Below are positions 19,191 through 30,398 of a DNA stretch of 64,000 bases, piece by piece (position 1 is the first letter of the stretch; each line of letters starts with the position of its first letter). The stretch covers positions 62,001 to 126,000 of the forward strand of contig NZ_JACJRC010000006.1 of the NCBI RefSeq assembly GCF_014697025.1, read 5' to 3'. The notes beneath the pieces are model-generated. The model had not been told where the DNA came from. It worked only from the letters and a program-made list of their open reading frames with translations, and did no database searches. The stretch is from Alkalinema sp. FACHB-956 (lineage in GTDB: Bacteria > Cyanobacteriota > Cyanobacteriia > Leptolyngbyales > Leptolyngbyaceae). The translations under genes were made by a program, and so were the position numbers.

Positions 19191-20225
19191 ATGTCTAATC
19201 CATTATTCTCGCGATATAGCCAAGGAGAAAATCGAGTGACTGCAAGTATTCTGGCGGTATTCGAGCGAATTTCATTTTCCTTGGTTGAGCGGATTCTACA
19301 AATTCTTTGTGAAGAGCCTAACCAAGCTCTTTTAGAAGTCAAAAATCAGATAAAGGTCAAGGGCGCTAAGTCTATTCCGGATGGGGCTATTCAAGCATCC
19401 TTTGCCTACTGGATTGAGACAAAAGTTGTGCCTAATGCTGTCTGGTATGGCCAACTTCAGGAACATCTTAAGGCTCTTCAGGAATACCCAAATATTGCCC
19501 AGAAAAAACTGATTGTTCTGACGCCCGATGATAAGACACCTGAAGCAGTGACGCAGCTCAATTCACCTTTAGTTGTTTGGGCGAGTTTCAACAGTTTGGC
19601 AAATGCGATCGCAGAAGTCTTGAAAACCGATGAATCCTGGTTGACTTCTGATTTTCCCTTAGCCAGTGAACAAGAGAGATTTCTGCTGCGAGAACTGGTG
19701 CAGATGTTTTTGGCGGAAGGTTTGCTCAATTCAGGTAAATCTGATGCCGTATTAATTGTTCCAGCTAGAGGAGCAATTAAGGACTATGAAAACTATTCAG
19801 TTTATCTGTGTCAGCCTAATCGATCGTTTCAAAAGGTCGAATACATCGGTTTCTATCACAACGGTGTCATCGATCGCAGAATTGCAAAAGTTCTAGCTCC
19901 TCCAATCGAGAGTGTGGTATTGGATGAAGAGGGAATTGAGGCTGAGGCACTCAGTAACCTAGATGACACTATCCGCGCTAGTCTACGAGATCTAGTTCAG
20001 AAGGTAAAAATCGATCAAGCATGGGCCTATAGAGATACCGTGAAAGTTTTCCTGCTATCAGCAATGGATTCCCAGGAAACGATTCAGTTAAAGCAAGATA
20101 TCCGTAATGACTTAAGAAATGACGCTGGGAAACCCTATGCTTTCACCTACGGTCAACGCTATGTTCCCCTCTCAAGTTTGATCAAACATCCGATGACAAT
20201 TTCCGAACTGCTCAACAGCGCCTAG
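19191..20225 (+). CDS. PD-(D/E)XK nuclease-like protein of unknown function
   Basis: A 344-residue protein with no signal peptide or membrane helix. Residues 63-80 read IPDGAIQASFAYWIETKV: a P-D followed 13 residues later by E-T-K, the core of the PD-(D/E)XK nuclease fold. The C-terminal half (YSVYLCQPNRSFQKVEYIGFY) is beta-rich and unfamiliar. Such stand-alone nucleases occur in defence islands and transposons. It is inserted between sufB and sufC, 23 bp after the protease-like gene, and is followed by two gene scars. Its lower GC and codon use suggest a foreign origin; this is a judgement by eye. Confidence 0.65.
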   Translation: MSNPLFSRYSQGENRVTASILAVFERISFSLVERILQILCEEPNQALLEVKNQIKVKGAKSIPDGAIQASFAYWIETKVVPNAVWYGQLQEHLKALQEYPNIAQKKLIVLTPDDKTPEAVTQLNSPLVVWASFNSLANAIAEVLKTDESWLTSDFPLASEQERFLLRELVQMFLAEGLLNSGKSDAVLIVPARGAIKDYENYSVYLCQPNRSFQKVEYIGFYHNGVIDRRIAKVLAPPIESVVLDEEGIEAEALSNLDDTIRASLRDLVQKVKIDQAWAYRDTVKVFLLSAMDSQETIQLKQDIRNDLRNDAGKPYAFTYGQRYVPLSSLIKHPMTISELLNSA

Positions 20226-20275
20226 CCCTTGAGTCATGCCCTGAGACTAAATTTTGATTACAGAGGAGATGATTT

Positions 20276-20360
20276 GTGATTCGCAATAATGCAGAGTTGA
20301 TTTTATTGGTCAAAAATTTGACTGCCGATGTAGATGAAATCTAAATCCTTAAGGGCTTAA
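20276..20360 (+). pseudogene. 5' fragment of a decayed sufC copy
   Basis: Twenty-nine codons align in frame and without gaps to the start of sufC at 21181. Both begin GTG; the fragment reads ILLVKNLTADVDEI-stop-ILKGL against [20 protein letters not shown]. An in-frame TAA at 20342-20344 and many substitutions show that it is dead. A purine-rich GAGGAGATGATTT leader still precedes it. Homology stops at about 20360, where a fragment of the aspartic-protease gene begins. Confidence 0.85.
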
Positions 20361-20369
20361 GATCAAGAG

Positions 20370-20429
20370 CGAGAACGATTGATCGTCAATCCCGATAGCC
20401 CGGATGTTGCCAAGATGATGTTGATGTGA
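20370..20429 (+). pseudogene. 3'-end fragment of the aspartic-protease-like gene
   Basis: Sixty base pairs equal in length to the last 60 bp of the gene at 18733-19167 (19108-19167). The first 45 bp have two differences, and the rest keep the same codon frame and a stop (RERLIVNPDSPDVAK then MMLM-stop). It follows the sufC fragment directly and precedes the second nuclease-like gene. Confidence 0.85.
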
Positions 20430-20436
20430 GGTGCCC

Positions 20437-21057
20437 ATGGTGCAAGCCATCTCAGCCAGCCAAGTTGATTTGAGGGAGTTGACCCAGCGGTTTAACCTCC
20501 AGGCAACCCGCGACCCGGCCTTCTTCCCAGAATGGCGAGAAGGGCTCACCGAATTGACGGACAATGAGCGGCAAGTCCTCGACAAAATCCAGACGGGTTA
20601 CTGGAATTTGGTTGAACATCCGCCTCTGCTGGAGCGAGCCATTCAAATTTCCGTCCTCGGCCCCATTTTGTTGCTAGGCGATTTTTATCTACCGCCCTTT
20701 CACATCCAAGCTGAAAAGTCGATCGAAATTGCGGCGGAAGATGGTGATCAACTGATTCGAGGTCGCATTGATGTCCTCTTAATCAAGACCGATTTTTGGG
20801 TACTGGTGATTGAGTCCAAGGAAGCGGAGTTCTCCGTTGAAGCGGGACTGCCTCAAACTCTCAGCTACCTGCTAGCAAACCCCGATCGGGAGAAACCTAG
20901 CTACGGGTTAATTGTCAGTGGCGGTAGCTTTATGTTCATCAAATTAGTGCAAGGAGCGGTGAATCAATACGGATTATCTCGAATTTTTGAAATTCGGAAT
21001 CCCGGTAACGACCTGTATGATGTCTTGAAGATTTTGAAACGGATTGCTCAATTATGA
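20437..21057 (+). CDS. PD-(D/E)XK nuclease-like protein (type I restriction R-subunit N-terminal-like)
   Basis: A 206-residue protein, start ATG 20437 behind GAGGTG (a GTG at 20431 is possible). The core reads RGRIDVLLIKTDFWVLVIESK: an Asp on one strand and E-x-K on the next, the PD-(D/E)XK active site. LPQTLSYLLANP and YGLIVSGGSFMFIKL follow, typical of cyanobacterial proteins annotated as restriction endonuclease subunit R. No helicase or methylase partner is present. It lies between a sufC scar and the intact sufC and is transcribed with the suf operon. Confidence 0.7.
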   Translation: MVQAISASQVDLRELTQRFNLQATRDPAFFPEWREGLTELTDNERQVLDKIQTGYWNLVEHPPLLERAIQISVLGPILLLGDFYLPPFHIQAEKSIEIAAEDGDQLIRGRIDVLLIKTDFWVLVIESKEAEFSVEAGLPQTLSYLLANPDREKPSYGLIVSGGSFMFIKLVQGAVNQYGLSRIFEIRNPGNDLYDVLKILKRIAQL

Positions 21058-21180
21058 ATTGCTGATATGAAACGCTAATCATCAATGGAATTCTAAACGA
21101 ACGAAAACGATTTGCCTTGCAGACTAAATTTAACGCAAACTTGACGCAGTTTTGACGCAGTTAATGAGGGAGAGAACACG

Positions 21181-21957
21181 GTGGTAACGGACAATCAACC
21201 AGTTATTCTATCGGTCAAAGACTTGACCGCCAACGTAGACGGAACCCAGATTCTTAAGGGCTTAAACCTAGAGATCAAAGCAGGGGAAGTCCACGCCATC
21301 ATGGGGCCGAACGGTTCCGGGAAAAGCACCTTTTCCAAAATCCTCGCAGGCCACCCCGCCTACGAAGTGACCGGAGGCGAAATTATTTTCCGAGGCCAAA
21401 ATCTACTGGAACTGGAACCGGAAGAACGCGCCCGATCGGGGATCTTCCTGGCCTTCCAATACCCCCTAGAAATTCCCGGCGTCAGCAACCTCGACTTTCT
21501 GCGCGTCTCCTACAACGCCAAACGCAAACACGAAGGCTTGGAAGAAATGGATGCCTTCGACTTTGATGACCTAGTGCACGAAAAGCTTGGTCTGCTGAAA
21601 ATGGATGCGGAATTCCTCGATCGGGGCGTCAACGAAGGCTTCTCCGGTGGGGAGAAAAAGCGCAACGAAATCCTGCAAATGGCGCTGCTAGAGCCGAGTT
21701 TAGGCATTCTGGATGAAATCGACTCCGGCTTAGACATCGATGCGCTGCGGATTGTCGCCAGCGGAGTCAATGCGTTATCCAACGAGAATAACGCCATGTT
21801 GCTCGTCACCCACTACCAGCGCTTGCTGGACTACATCACCCCCGACTACGTGCACGTCATGGCCAACGGTCGCATCTTGGAAACGGGCACCAAGGAACTG
21901 GCACTGGAACTGGAAGCGAAGGGTTACGACTGGATTTTGGAAGGAGCAGCGGCATGA
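21181..21957 (+). CDS. sufC: Fe-S assembly ATPase SufC
   Basis: ABC-type ATPase of the SufBCD complex, cytosolic and without membrane partner. The 258-residue protein has Walker [11 protein letters not shown]-loop FLAFQYP, signature [10 protein letters not shown], Walker [13 protein letters not shown] and the switch His in LVTHY. It starts with GTG; the preceding AGGGAGAGAACACG is an adequate ribosome-binding site. TTGACGCAG occurs twice just upstream (about 21140-21160) and may reflect a secondary promoter needed after the insertion separated it from sufB. It overlaps sufD by 4 nt (ATGA). Confidence 0.97.
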   Translation: MVTDNQPVILSVKDLTANVDGTQILKGLNLEIKAGEVHAIMGPNGSGKSTFSKILAGHPAYEVTGGEIIFRGQNLLELEPEERARSGIFLAFQYPLEIPGVSNLDFLRVSYNAKRKHEGLEEMDAFDFDDLVHEKLGLLKMDAEFLDRGVNEGFSGGEKKRNEILQMALLEPSLGILDEIDSGLDIDALRIVASGVNALSNENNAMLLVTHYQRLLDYITPDYVHVMANGRILETGTKELALELEAKGYDWILEGAAA

Positions 21958-23339
21958 CGATCGAAGTCTCTACCCCTATGGCAGTCTCTACCCCCACTGA
22001 CTCAATTTTGACGAACCCCGAAGTCGGGACGGCCAAAGTCTCCACCAAGGTCGATCGGGCTGCCTACCTGGGCAATTTGCTCAGCCTGCGATCGCCCGTG
22101 GAAAATCTGCCCTGGCTCCAGGAACTGCGCAACCAAGCCGCTGCGATCGTTCAGGAATTAGCCATCCCCACCACCCGCGACGAAGACTGGCGCTTTACCG
22201 ACCTGTCGGCTTTGGTGGCGCAAACCTGGCAGCAACCTGATCCCGCGATCGACCTGAAAGCCTGTGACAGCATTGTCCTGCCAGAAGCGGGTTGTCGCTT
22301 GGTCTTCATGAATGGCGTGTTTAAGCCCCATCTGTCCAAGCTGGAAGACTTACCCGCAGGCGTGTTTGTCGGCAACTTGGCGCAATTGCCCAGCGATCGC
22401 CTTGCCGCCGTTCAAGCCGCATTAGGTCACCAAACCGGCGCAGAGGAAGTCTTTACCGCCCTCAATACCGCCAGCTTGACCGATGCCGCGATCGTTTGTA
22501 TTCCCCGTAACGTCGCAGTGGAAAAACCGATTCACCTCGTGTTTCTCTCCCGAACCGCTGGCACAACGACGATCGCCCAACCCCGCTGCTTAGTCCTGGC
22601 GGAAACGGGCAGTGCAGTCACCCTAGTGGAAGAATATTCCTCCGCTGATGCGCCAGGAACTTACTTCACCAATGCCGTGACGGAAGTGGTGGTGGGAGAC
22701 AATGCCCAGGTGAACCACACCCGCATCCAATGGGAAAACCAACAGGCGTTCCACATTGGCAAAACCGCCGTTTCCCAAGGGCGGGATGCGCGCTACATCT
22801 GCACTGCGATTAGCCTCGGCGGCCAAGTGTCCCGGCATCACTTTGAGGTGTATTCCCAGGGTGAGCAGACCCATAGCCAGTTGATGGGCTTGACGATCGT
22901 CGATGGCGATCGTACCGCCGACACCCATAGCCTCATCGCCTTCAGCAAGCCCTACTGCACCGCCACCCAGGTGAACAAGTGCATCGCAGATGGCAAGGCC
23001 CACGGGGTCTTTAACGGGCGGATTTACGTACCGAAGTTGGCGCAACAAACCGATGCCTCCCAAATGAGCCGAAACTTGGTGCTGTCCTCCAAGGCGCGGA
23101 TCGACACCAAACCGCAGTTGGAAATTGTGGCGGATAACGTCAAATGCGCCCACGGAGCCACCGTCAGCCAACTGGAGGACGATGAAGTCTTCTATCTCCA
23201 GAGCCGGGGCATCGGTGCAGACGCCGCCCGCAAGTTACTGACCTTTGCCTTCGCCACGGAAATCATCAACCAAATTCCCGTCGCCTCCCTGCGGCAATCC
23301 CTCACCCAAATGATGCGCGATCGGCAAGCTGCATCGTAG
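21954..23339 (+). CDS. sufD: Fe-S assembly protein SufD
   Basis: Partner of SufB in the SufBCD scaffold. The 461-residue protein has an N-terminal Ser/Thr-rich tail with a repeated VSTP(M/T) motif, then the helical domain with [13 protein letters not shown], and the C-terminal beta-helix ending in [21 protein letters not shown], the SufD signature with the conserved His. Translationally coupled to sufC by the ATGA overlap. It is followed by a palindromic repeat and sufS. Confidence 0.96.
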   Translation: MTIEVSTPMAVSTPTDSILTNPEVGTAKVSTKVDRAAYLGNLLSLRSPVENLPWLQELRNQAAAIVQELAIPTTRDEDWRFTDLSALVAQTWQQPDPAIDLKACDSIVLPEAGCRLVFMNGVFKPHLSKLEDLPAGVFVGNLAQLPSDRLAAVQAALGHQTGAEEVFTALNTASLTDAAIVCIPRNVAVEKPIHLVFLSRTAGTTTIAQPRCLVLAETGSAVTLVEEYSSADAPGTYFTNAVTEVVVGDNAQVNHTRIQWENQQAFHIGKTAVSQGRDARYICTAISLGGQVSRHHFEVYSQGEQTHSQLMGLTIVDGDRTADTHSLIAFSKPYCTATQVNKCIADGKAHGVFNGRIYVPKLAQQTDASQMSRNLVLSSKARIDTKPQLEIVADNVKCAHGATVSQLEDDEVFYLQSRGIGADAARKLLTFAFATEIINQIPVASLRQSLTQMMRDRQAAS

Positions 23340-23341
23340 TT

Positions 23342-23422
23342 GATCCCCCTAAATCCCCCTTCAAAAGGGGGACTTTGAAAGTAATCCGGTTCCCCCTTTT
23401 TTAAGGGGGGCTAGGGGGGATC
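23342..23422. repeat. Palindromic interspersed repeat (GATCCCCC ... GGGGGATC)
   Basis: About 80 bp with complementary ends GATCCCCCTA and TAGGGGGGATC and an internal CCCCCTT/AAGGGGG stem. A related element is at 31368-31488. This is the usual look of small palindromic (MITE/REP-like) repeats in cyanobacterial spacers. It lies between sufD and sufS. Confidence 0.85.
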
Positions 23423-23485
23423 GAACTTCTCGGGAAAACGATAAAATTGCCAACGTCTCCGCCGCCCTCTCTCCCACCGCCACCC

Positions 23486-24766
23486 ATGACTCTCACCCAA
23501 GCCACCCCTTCCGCCCAAGCCACGCCCACCCTGGCCCAACAAGTCCGATCGGACTTCCCCATCCTGCACCAGGAAGTCAACGGCAAACCCTTGGTTTATC
23601 TGGACAATGCGGCGACTTCGCAAAAGCCGATCGCGGTGTTAGACGCCATTCACCATTACTACGAGCGGGACAATGCCAACGTCCATCGCGGCATCCATAC
23701 CCTGAGCGCGCGGGCCACGGAAGCCTACGAAGCGGTACGGGATAAAACGGCCCAGTTTGTCAATGCAGCCTCCCGTAACGAGATCGTCTTCACCCGCAAC
23801 GCCACGGAAGCGATCAACCTGGTGGCCTATGCCTGGGGCATGGGGAGCTTGCAGCCGGGGGATGAAATTATTCTGACGGTGATGGAGCACCACAGTAATT
23901 TGGTGCCTTGGCAGTTTGTGGCCCAGCGGACGGGGGCCGTGCTGAAACATGTGCAGTTAAATGCAGAAGAGGGCTTCGACTTCGAGCATTTCACCTCGCT
24001 GCTGTCGGAAAAGACTAAACTCGTTTCGGTTGTTCATGTGTCGAATACTCTGGGTTGCATTAACCCGGTGACAGAAATCTGTGCTGCGGCCCACCAAGTC
24101 GGCGCGAAGGTGCTGATCGACGGTTGCCAAAGTACGCCCCATTTACCGATCGACGTTCAAGCGATCGACTGTGATTGGTTTGTCGCGTCGGGCCATAAGA
24201 TGTGCGGGCCAACGGGCGCGGGATTTCTCTACGGCAAGCAGGCGATTCTGGAAGCGATGAATCCCTTCCTAGGCGGTGGGGAAATGATTCAAGATGTCTT
24301 TTTGGATCATTCCACCTATGCGGGATTGCCTCACAAGTTCGAAGCCGGGACGCCCGCGATCGCCGAGGTGATTGCCCTAGGTGCAGCGATCGACTACCTC
24401 ACGGCGATCGGCATGGATAAAATTCACGCCTACGAAGAAGAACTGACCGCCTACCTCTTCCAGCAATTGGCCACGATTCCCAATCTGCGCATCTACGGCC
24501 CTAAACCCCAGGCTAACGGCAGCGGACGGGCGGCCCTAGCGGCCTTTACCTATGAAGGGTTACACGCCAATGATCTAGCGACGTTGCTGGATCAATCCGG
24601 TGTGGCGATTCGATCGGGGCATCACTGCACCCAACCCCTACACAATCAATTGGATCTCAGTTCCACCGCACGGGCCAGCCTATATTTCTACAATACGTTT
24701 GAGGAAATTGATGTCTTTGTTAGTGCCTTGAAGGAGACGATCGAATTTTTCTCAGAATTACTGTAG
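23486..24766 (+). CDS. sufS: Cysteine desulfurase SufS
   Basis: PLP enzyme that takes sulfur from cysteine for cluster assembly. The 426-residue protein, taken from ATG 23486 (an upstream TTG would add a Pro-rich tail), has DNAATSQKP at the start, the PLP-binding Lys in ASGHKMCGP, and the active-site Cys in RSGHHCTQP. This places it in group II (SufS/CsdA), which normally needs SufE for sulfur transfer; no sufE is in the window. Last gene of the suf operon. Confidence 0.96.
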   Translation: MTLTQATPSAQATPTLAQQVRSDFPILHQEVNGKPLVYLDNAATSQKPIAVLDAIHHYYERDNANVHRGIHTLSARATEAYEAVRDKTAQFVNAASRNEIVFTRNATEAINLVAYAWGMGSLQPGDEIILTVMEHHSNLVPWQFVAQRTGAVLKHVQLNAEEGFDFEHFTSLLSEKTKLVSVVHVSNTLGCINPVTEICAAAHQVGAKVLIDGCQSTPHLPIDVQAIDCDWFVASGHKMCGPTGAGFLYGKQAILEAMNPFLGGGEMIQDVFLDHSTYAGLPHKFEAGTPAIAEVIALGAAIDYLTAIGMDKIHAYEEELTAYLFQQLATIPNLRIYGPKPQANGSGRAALAAFTYEGLHANDLATLLDQSGVAIRSGHHCTQPLHNQLDLSSTARASLYFYNTFEEIDVFVSALKETIEFFSELL

Positions 24767-24793
24767 ATCCAGTAGCTCCACAGCTTGTCAGAC

Positions 24794-24814
24794 ATGATAA
24801 TGATTATCATTATC
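24794..24814. promoter_or_regulatory. Zur/Fur-family operator upstream of the zinc operon
   Basis: TGATAAT-G-ATTATCA (24795-24809) is a perfect 7-1-7 inverted repeat, as described for cyanobacterial Zur boxes. The 19-mer GATAATGATTATCATTATC (24796-24814) also differs from the classical Fur box at one position. Downstream gene content (COG0523 chaperone, folE, zinc-independent hemB) favours Zur. It lies 168 bp before the first gene of the operon. Confidence 0.8.
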
Positions 24815-24981
24815 TGATTTTGTGTTAGCATAGCAAGGGTTTGAATCAATCCTACAAGTCCTCCTGTGTGACTCCCACCCAAAGCCTCTGTTCTATCAAG
24901 AGCGCTGATCAAGCTGATCGAATCAATCAGCCAGTGGTGCGTCTCCAAGGCAGGTTTTTTCGGGAATTCCCTTAAGCTGCT

Positions 24982-25935
24982 ATGCAATCGTTTCCTGTTA
25001 CCTTAGTCGCCGGTGCCCCAGGGGTTGGCAAAACCACCTGGATTTACCAGCAGGCCAGTTTGGCTCAATCTGCTGCTTACCTCAATTTAGGGGCAGAGAA
25101 TTTCCCGATCGACACCACCTACCTGAGCACAGAATGCCCTCAACTGACTGCGATCGCGGTTGATGAGTTGAGTGAATTTCTCCAGCGATCGGATCAGTCC
25201 ATACCGCTGTTTATTGAACTTGGGTTTCACATCGATCCCGCTTCCTTGGAATTGCCGATCGAACCTGATGCTTGTCGAAAAATTCTCTTGGTGCAGTCTC
25301 CACAATTAAGTCAGTCTACAGATGTAGAATCACGATCGGAATCTCAATCGCAATTGCTGATTTCATCAACTAAATCATCGGAATTGTTGCATCAAGACCA
25401 ACAGAACGATGAGTGGACGGGATGGACTTGTATCTCGCCTGTGGCGTCACCGGAAGATTTTCTAGATCACTTGCCGACGGAAGCTTATGAATCATCACGG
25501 CTATCAATTGATCTAACACCAGAGACAACTCTGCAAATCCGTCGATCGTACCTCCGGGGCAAAATTCTAGACGGCAATAGTTTAGAAACCTTTTGGGATG
25601 AACTGACTCATGGAGCCTACGGTCACCTCCAGCGGGCTAAGGGAATTTTTGAACTCGTGGATGGCCGTGCGCTCTTGTTGAACTATCGGGCAGGCCATGC
25701 TGCTGTCGAACCGTTGGAGCTTTCGCTACCCCGTTGGTTGGAGGGGCCACCCGATCGGTTCAGTGGCTTGGAAGTGGTTGGGACACAGTTAGATCAACCC
25801 AGCATTGTACAAACCCTGACTGACTGTTGTTTAGAGGATGCAGCGATCGCCTATTACCAAGCTCAAATCCGCGCATCCCAAGCAGCTTCTCCAGAAGTAT
25901 CCCAAAGCGTATCCCAAGGAGCAACCGTGTCATGA
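24982..25935 (+). CDS. G3E-type P-loop GTPase-like protein, no CxCC motif
   Basis: The 317-residue protein starts with a Walker A TLVAGAPGVGKTTW (about residues 7-20), as in COG0523/CobW proteins, but lacks the GCxCC metal-binding motif. The middle (110-150) is a Ser/Gln-rich low-complexity stretch. The C-terminal part (FWDELTHGAYGHLQRAKGIF, LLNYRAGHA) resembles the CobW C-terminal domain. It is likely a divergent G3E relative that lost the metal site. First gene of the putative zinc operon; overlaps the next gene by 4 nt (ATGA), so the two are translationally coupled. Confidence 0.7.
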   Translation: MQSFPVTLVAGAPGVGKTTWIYQQASLAQSAAYLNLGAENFPIDTTYLSTECPQLTAIAVDELSEFLQRSDQSIPLFIELGFHIDPASLELPIEPDACRKILLVQSPQLSQSTDVESRSESQSQLLISSTKSSELLHQDQQNDEWTGWTCISPVASPEDFLDHLPTEAYESSRLSIDLTPETTLQIRRSYLRGKILDGNSLETFWDELTHGAYGHLQRAKGIFELVDGRALLLNYRAGHAAVEPLELSLPRWLEGPPDRFSGLEVVGTQLDQPSIVQTLTDCCLEDAAIAYYQAQIRASQAASPEVSQSVSQGATVS

Positions 25936-26759
25936 AAATTGCGGTGATATCCTGTATCCATGGCAATTACGAAGCGCTCAATGCCGTTCTTTCAGATATT
26001 GATGCGCAAAATGCCGACAAAATTTACTGCTTAGGGGACTTAGTCGGCTATGGCCCCCATCCCAATGCGGTGGTTGAGATGATTCGATCGCTGGATATTC
26101 CCACCTGTCAGGGCTGCTGGGATGAGGACATTGTGGAAGGGTTGAATGCCTGTGAATGTAGCTATCCATCCGTGCTGGCAGAGAAACGGGGCCGACTGGC
26201 CCACGAATGGACGAATCAAGTCATTCACCCTGAAACGCGATCGTTCTTAGCCGATCTTCCCTTCAGCCTCCGGGAAGATAACCTCTGCTTTGTCCATGGC
26301 AGTCCCCATAACCAGCACGAATATCTCATGCCCGGAATGGATGCTTTTGTGGCCATGGAGCGGGTGATGGCGGCGGGAGCAGATATTTTGTTTTGTGGTC
26401 ACACCCACATCCCCTATGTCCGCACCTTAGACAGCGGACAACTCCACATTAAAGTCCAAATGGCTCAGCCCAATGGTCAGTCCCAAATTGTCACCGATCG
26501 CACCGTGACAACACCGCTAAAACGCATTGTTAACGCAGGTTCCGTGGGGGAACCACGCCATGGTCGGCCTAATGCGACCTATGTGATGTATGACACGAAT
26601 TGCGATCGCATCACGTTGCGGGAAGTGGAATACAACTATCAAAAAACCTGTGCTGACATTATTGAAAAAGGATTGCCCGCAATCTTTGCATGGCGGTTGG
26701 CGCGGGGATTGGAGTTTGCAGAGCGAGCGGATGACCCAACCCATATCTGTGAGCGATAA
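25932..26759 (+). CDS. Calcineurin-like metallophosphoesterase (YfcE/MJ0936 type)
   Basis: A 275-residue protein, start ATG 25932 (MKIAVISCIHGN) overlapping the upstream stop; the longer frame from 25827 only shadows that gene. Metal-site motifs are visible: IHGN (His10), GDLVGYGPHPN, VHGSPHN and GHTHIPY. The usual D-x-H is C-I-H here. The family cleaves phosphodiesters or phosphomonoesters, but substrates are mostly unknown. In this operon it may act in metal-limited phosphate or nucleotide metabolism. A degenerate paralogue is the last gene of the same operon (30399-31214). Confidence 0.82.
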   Translation: MKIAVISCIHGNYEALNAVLSDIDAQNADKIYCLGDLVGYGPHPNAVVEMIRSLDIPTCQGCWDEDIVEGLNACECSYPSVLAEKRGRLAHEWTNQVIHPETRSFLADLPFSLREDNLCFVHGSPHNQHEYLMPGMDAFVAMERVMAAGADILFCGHTHIPYVRTLDSGQLHIKVQMAQPNGQSQIVTDRTVTTPLKRIVNAGSVGEPRHGRPNATYVMYDTNCDRITLREVEYNYQKTCADIIEKGLPAIFAWRLARGLEFAERADDPTHICER

Positions 26760-26841
26760 ATGCGAAGCGCTGGCTTACGCGATCGGGCATTGCATTACCC
26801 ATCCATCAATATCACCCTGCACTAATATCACCCTGCATTAA

Positions 26842-28120
<1,279 letters not shown>

Positions 28121-28247
28121 ATCTTCAAGTCACAGGATTGAGTTTCGAGTTAGATTTACAAGTTAGATTTACAAGTTCCTAGAAATCAGTGATGACCTGT
28201 CAGCATTCCTGCTAGAGTTGCCCTAAACATTCCTTGGAGGAAAGGTA

Positions 28248-29489
28248 ATGCAACACCCGGAAAATCATCCAACTGGTAAACATCAAACCCTGCCATCCAT
28301 TATCGATTTGCCGAAGCGAGGAATGCCCGTCACGGTGATTACGGGCTTTCTGGGCAGCGGAAAAACCACGTTGCTCAATCACATTTTGAATAACCGCAAT
28401 GACTTGAAAGTGGCGGTGTTGGTCAATGAGTTTGGCGATATTGATATCGACACCCAACTCCTCGTCTCGATCGACGAAGACATGGTGCAACTGAGTAATG
28501 GTTGCATTTGTTGCACGATTAATGATGGCTTGGTGGATGCGGTGTATCGGGTGTTGGAACGGGACGATCGGGTGGATTACCTCGTGATTGAAACGACGGG
28601 GGTGGCTGATCCTCTACCGATCGTCATGACGTTCCTTGGGACGGAATTGCGGGATTTGGTTCGTTTAGATTCCATCCTGACCCTAGTGGATGCAGAAACC
28701 TTTACGCCGGATCACTTTGACAGCGAGGCCGCCATTCACCAAATCCTCTACGGCGATATTGTGCTTCTGAATAAAACGGACTTAGCCCCCCCGCAACAAG
28801 TAGAAGCCCTAGAAACCTACATTCATACGATCAAAGACGGTGCACGAATCATCCGCTGTCAGCATGGGGAGGTTCCCTTACCGTTACTTCTAGATGTGGG
28901 CTATAACAACCCCAATGCCTACGCAGAACTGTTGGGAGAAGGAAATTCCGTCGATCGCTCAGCCCAAGCGCACGAGCATCACGAGCATCATGGTCAGCAC
29001 GAGCAGGATCACTCTGATCACCATGCTCACCATGCTCATAACCATAGTCACGATCACAGTCACGATCACAGCCACGGTCATAACCACGATCACAGCCACG
29101 GTCATAGCCACAGCCACGATCACGGCCACGATCATGATCATCAAGCCCATCCTATTTCTCATCATTTAGCAAATGATGGCTTTGTAGCGGTTTCCTACAC
29201 TAGCGATCGGCCCTTTGAGTTGACTAAGTTTCAAGCATTTCTGGATCACTTGCCGCAGACGATTTTTCGAGGCAAAGGGATTCTGTGGTTTGCGGAAAGC
29301 CAATTAAGACACATTTTTCAACTCAGTGGAAAACGGTGTAGCCTAGAGGTCGATGAATGGAAAACTCAACGCTGCAACCAAATTGTATTAATCGGGCGGG
29401 ATTTGGATACGGAAGGTATTCGAAAAGCCCTGGCCGATTGCCAAGTTACGACGGTCCCCACAGTTCCCCTCAGTGGCGTGACTTCCTAA
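28248..29489 (+). CDS. COG0523 (CobW-like) GTP-dependent zinc metallochaperone, His-rich
   Basis: GTPase that is thought to load zinc onto client enzymes when zinc is scarce. The 413-residue protein has Walker A G33-F-L-G-S-G-K-T-T41, the metal-binding C86-I-C88-C89, Walker B VIETTGVADP and the guanine-specific NKTD. A very His/Asp-rich segment (about residues 240-305, with (H-D-H-S)n and H-G-H-N repeats) should bind zinc, and a CobW C-terminal domain follows. A strong ribosome-binding site (TTGGAGGAAAGGTA) precedes the ATG. Adjacent to folE, the enzyme most often linked to COG0523 proteins. Confidence 0.92.
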   Translation: MQHPENHPTGKHQTLPSIIDLPKRGMPVTVITGFLGSGKTTLLNHILNNRNDLKVAVLVNEFGDIDIDTQLLVSIDEDMVQLSNGCICCTINDGLVDAVYRVLERDDRVDYLVIETTGVADPLPIVMTFLGTELRDLVRLDSILTLVDAETFTPDHFDSEAAIHQILYGDIVLLNKTDLAPPQQVEALETYIHTIKDGARIIRCQHGEVPLPLLLDVGYNNPNAYAELLGEGNSVDRSAQAHEHHEHHGQHEQDHSDHHAHHAHNHSHDHSHDHSHGHNHDHSHGHSHSHDHGHDHDHQAHPISHHLANDGFVAVSYTSDRPFELTKFQAFLDHLPQTIFRGKGILWFAESQLRHIFQLSGKRCSLEVDEWKTQRCNQIVLIGRDLDTEGIRKALADCQVTTVPTVPLSGVTS

Positions 29490-29688
29490 GGCGTAACTTC
29501 CTAAGTTTCTACAGTTGCGAAGGTTCATCGAGACTTTCATGACATTTTCGCAGGGCCTATGGTGAGATATCTCGCAAGAGTGCTCGCCACCCTTGTAGAA
29601 AACCTGCCTGTGTAGAAAACCTGTCTGGTTCTTGATCAGGTAACCCGTTCCCCACCCTTATCTACTGCAAACTCTGTTAGAGACCCCC

Positions 29689-30363
29689 ATGAATTATCCT
29701 TCCATGACCGAATCGTCGATCGAACGTAGCCTGGTTGAACCCACGGCAGATAGCACGATCGCAGCCCTGAAGACCCAAGCCCACCCTCCCGTTTCCGATG
29801 CAGAAATGATGCAGGCTGTGCGAACTTTGCTGATTGGACTGGGGGAAGATCCCGATCGGGAAGGACTGCGCGACACGCCCAAACGAGTGGTCAAAGCGTT
29901 GCAATTCCTCACCCAGGGCTATCACCAATCCCTCGATGAATTACTCAATGGGGCTGTTTTCCACGAAAATACCAATGAAATGGTGCTCGTGCGAGATATT
30001 GACCTATTTAGCTCCTGTGAACACCATATTTTGCCCATTATTGGGCGCGTTCATGTTGCCTACATTCCCAATGGGAAGGTGATTGGGCTGTCGAAAATTG
30101 CCCGCATTTGTGAAATGTACGCCCGACGCCTTCAGGTGCAAGAACGACTGACCGCACAGATTGCTGATGCGTTGCAGGGCTTGCTCAAGCCGCAGGGGGT
30201 GGCTGTGGTGGTTGAAGCCACGCATATGTGCATGGCCATGCGCGGGGTGCAAAAGCCCGGTTCCTGGACCGCAACCAGCGCCATGAAAGGCGTCTTTGCA
30301 GAGGATCCCAAAACTCGCCAGGAATTTATGAGCCTGATTCAACATCGGCCTGCTTTTCATTAA
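29689..30363 (+). CDS. folE: GTP cyclohydrolase I (type IA)
   Basis: Makes dihydroneopterin triphosphate from GTP for folate and pterin synthesis. The 224-residue protein has the zinc ligands C110 and H113 (SSCEHH) and C181 (HMCMAMRG), so it is the zinc-dependent IA form, not the metal-flexible IB form. In a zinc-limited cell it would need zinc delivery, which fits its position next to the COG0523 chaperone. A second ATG at 29704 is possible. Confidence 0.94.
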   Translation: MNYPSMTESSIERSLVEPTADSTIAALKTQAHPPVSDAEMMQAVRTLLIGLGEDPDREGLRDTPKRVVKALQFLTQGYHQSLDELLNGAVFHENTNEMVLVRDIDLFSSCEHHILPIIGRVHVAYIPNGKVIGLSKIARICEMYARRLQVQERLTAQIADALQGLLKPQGVAVVVEATHMCMAMRGVQKPGSWTATSAMKGVFAEDPKTRQEFMSLIQHRPAFH

Positions 30364-30398
30364 TTGCGGCGGTTGATCAAGATTGTTAAGGAGTGACT

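Noticed and set aside
28894-29169. Overlapping open frames rich in Ile/Met/Thr inside the COG0523 gene
   Set aside because: They are frame shadows of the CAC/GAT-rich histidine segment.
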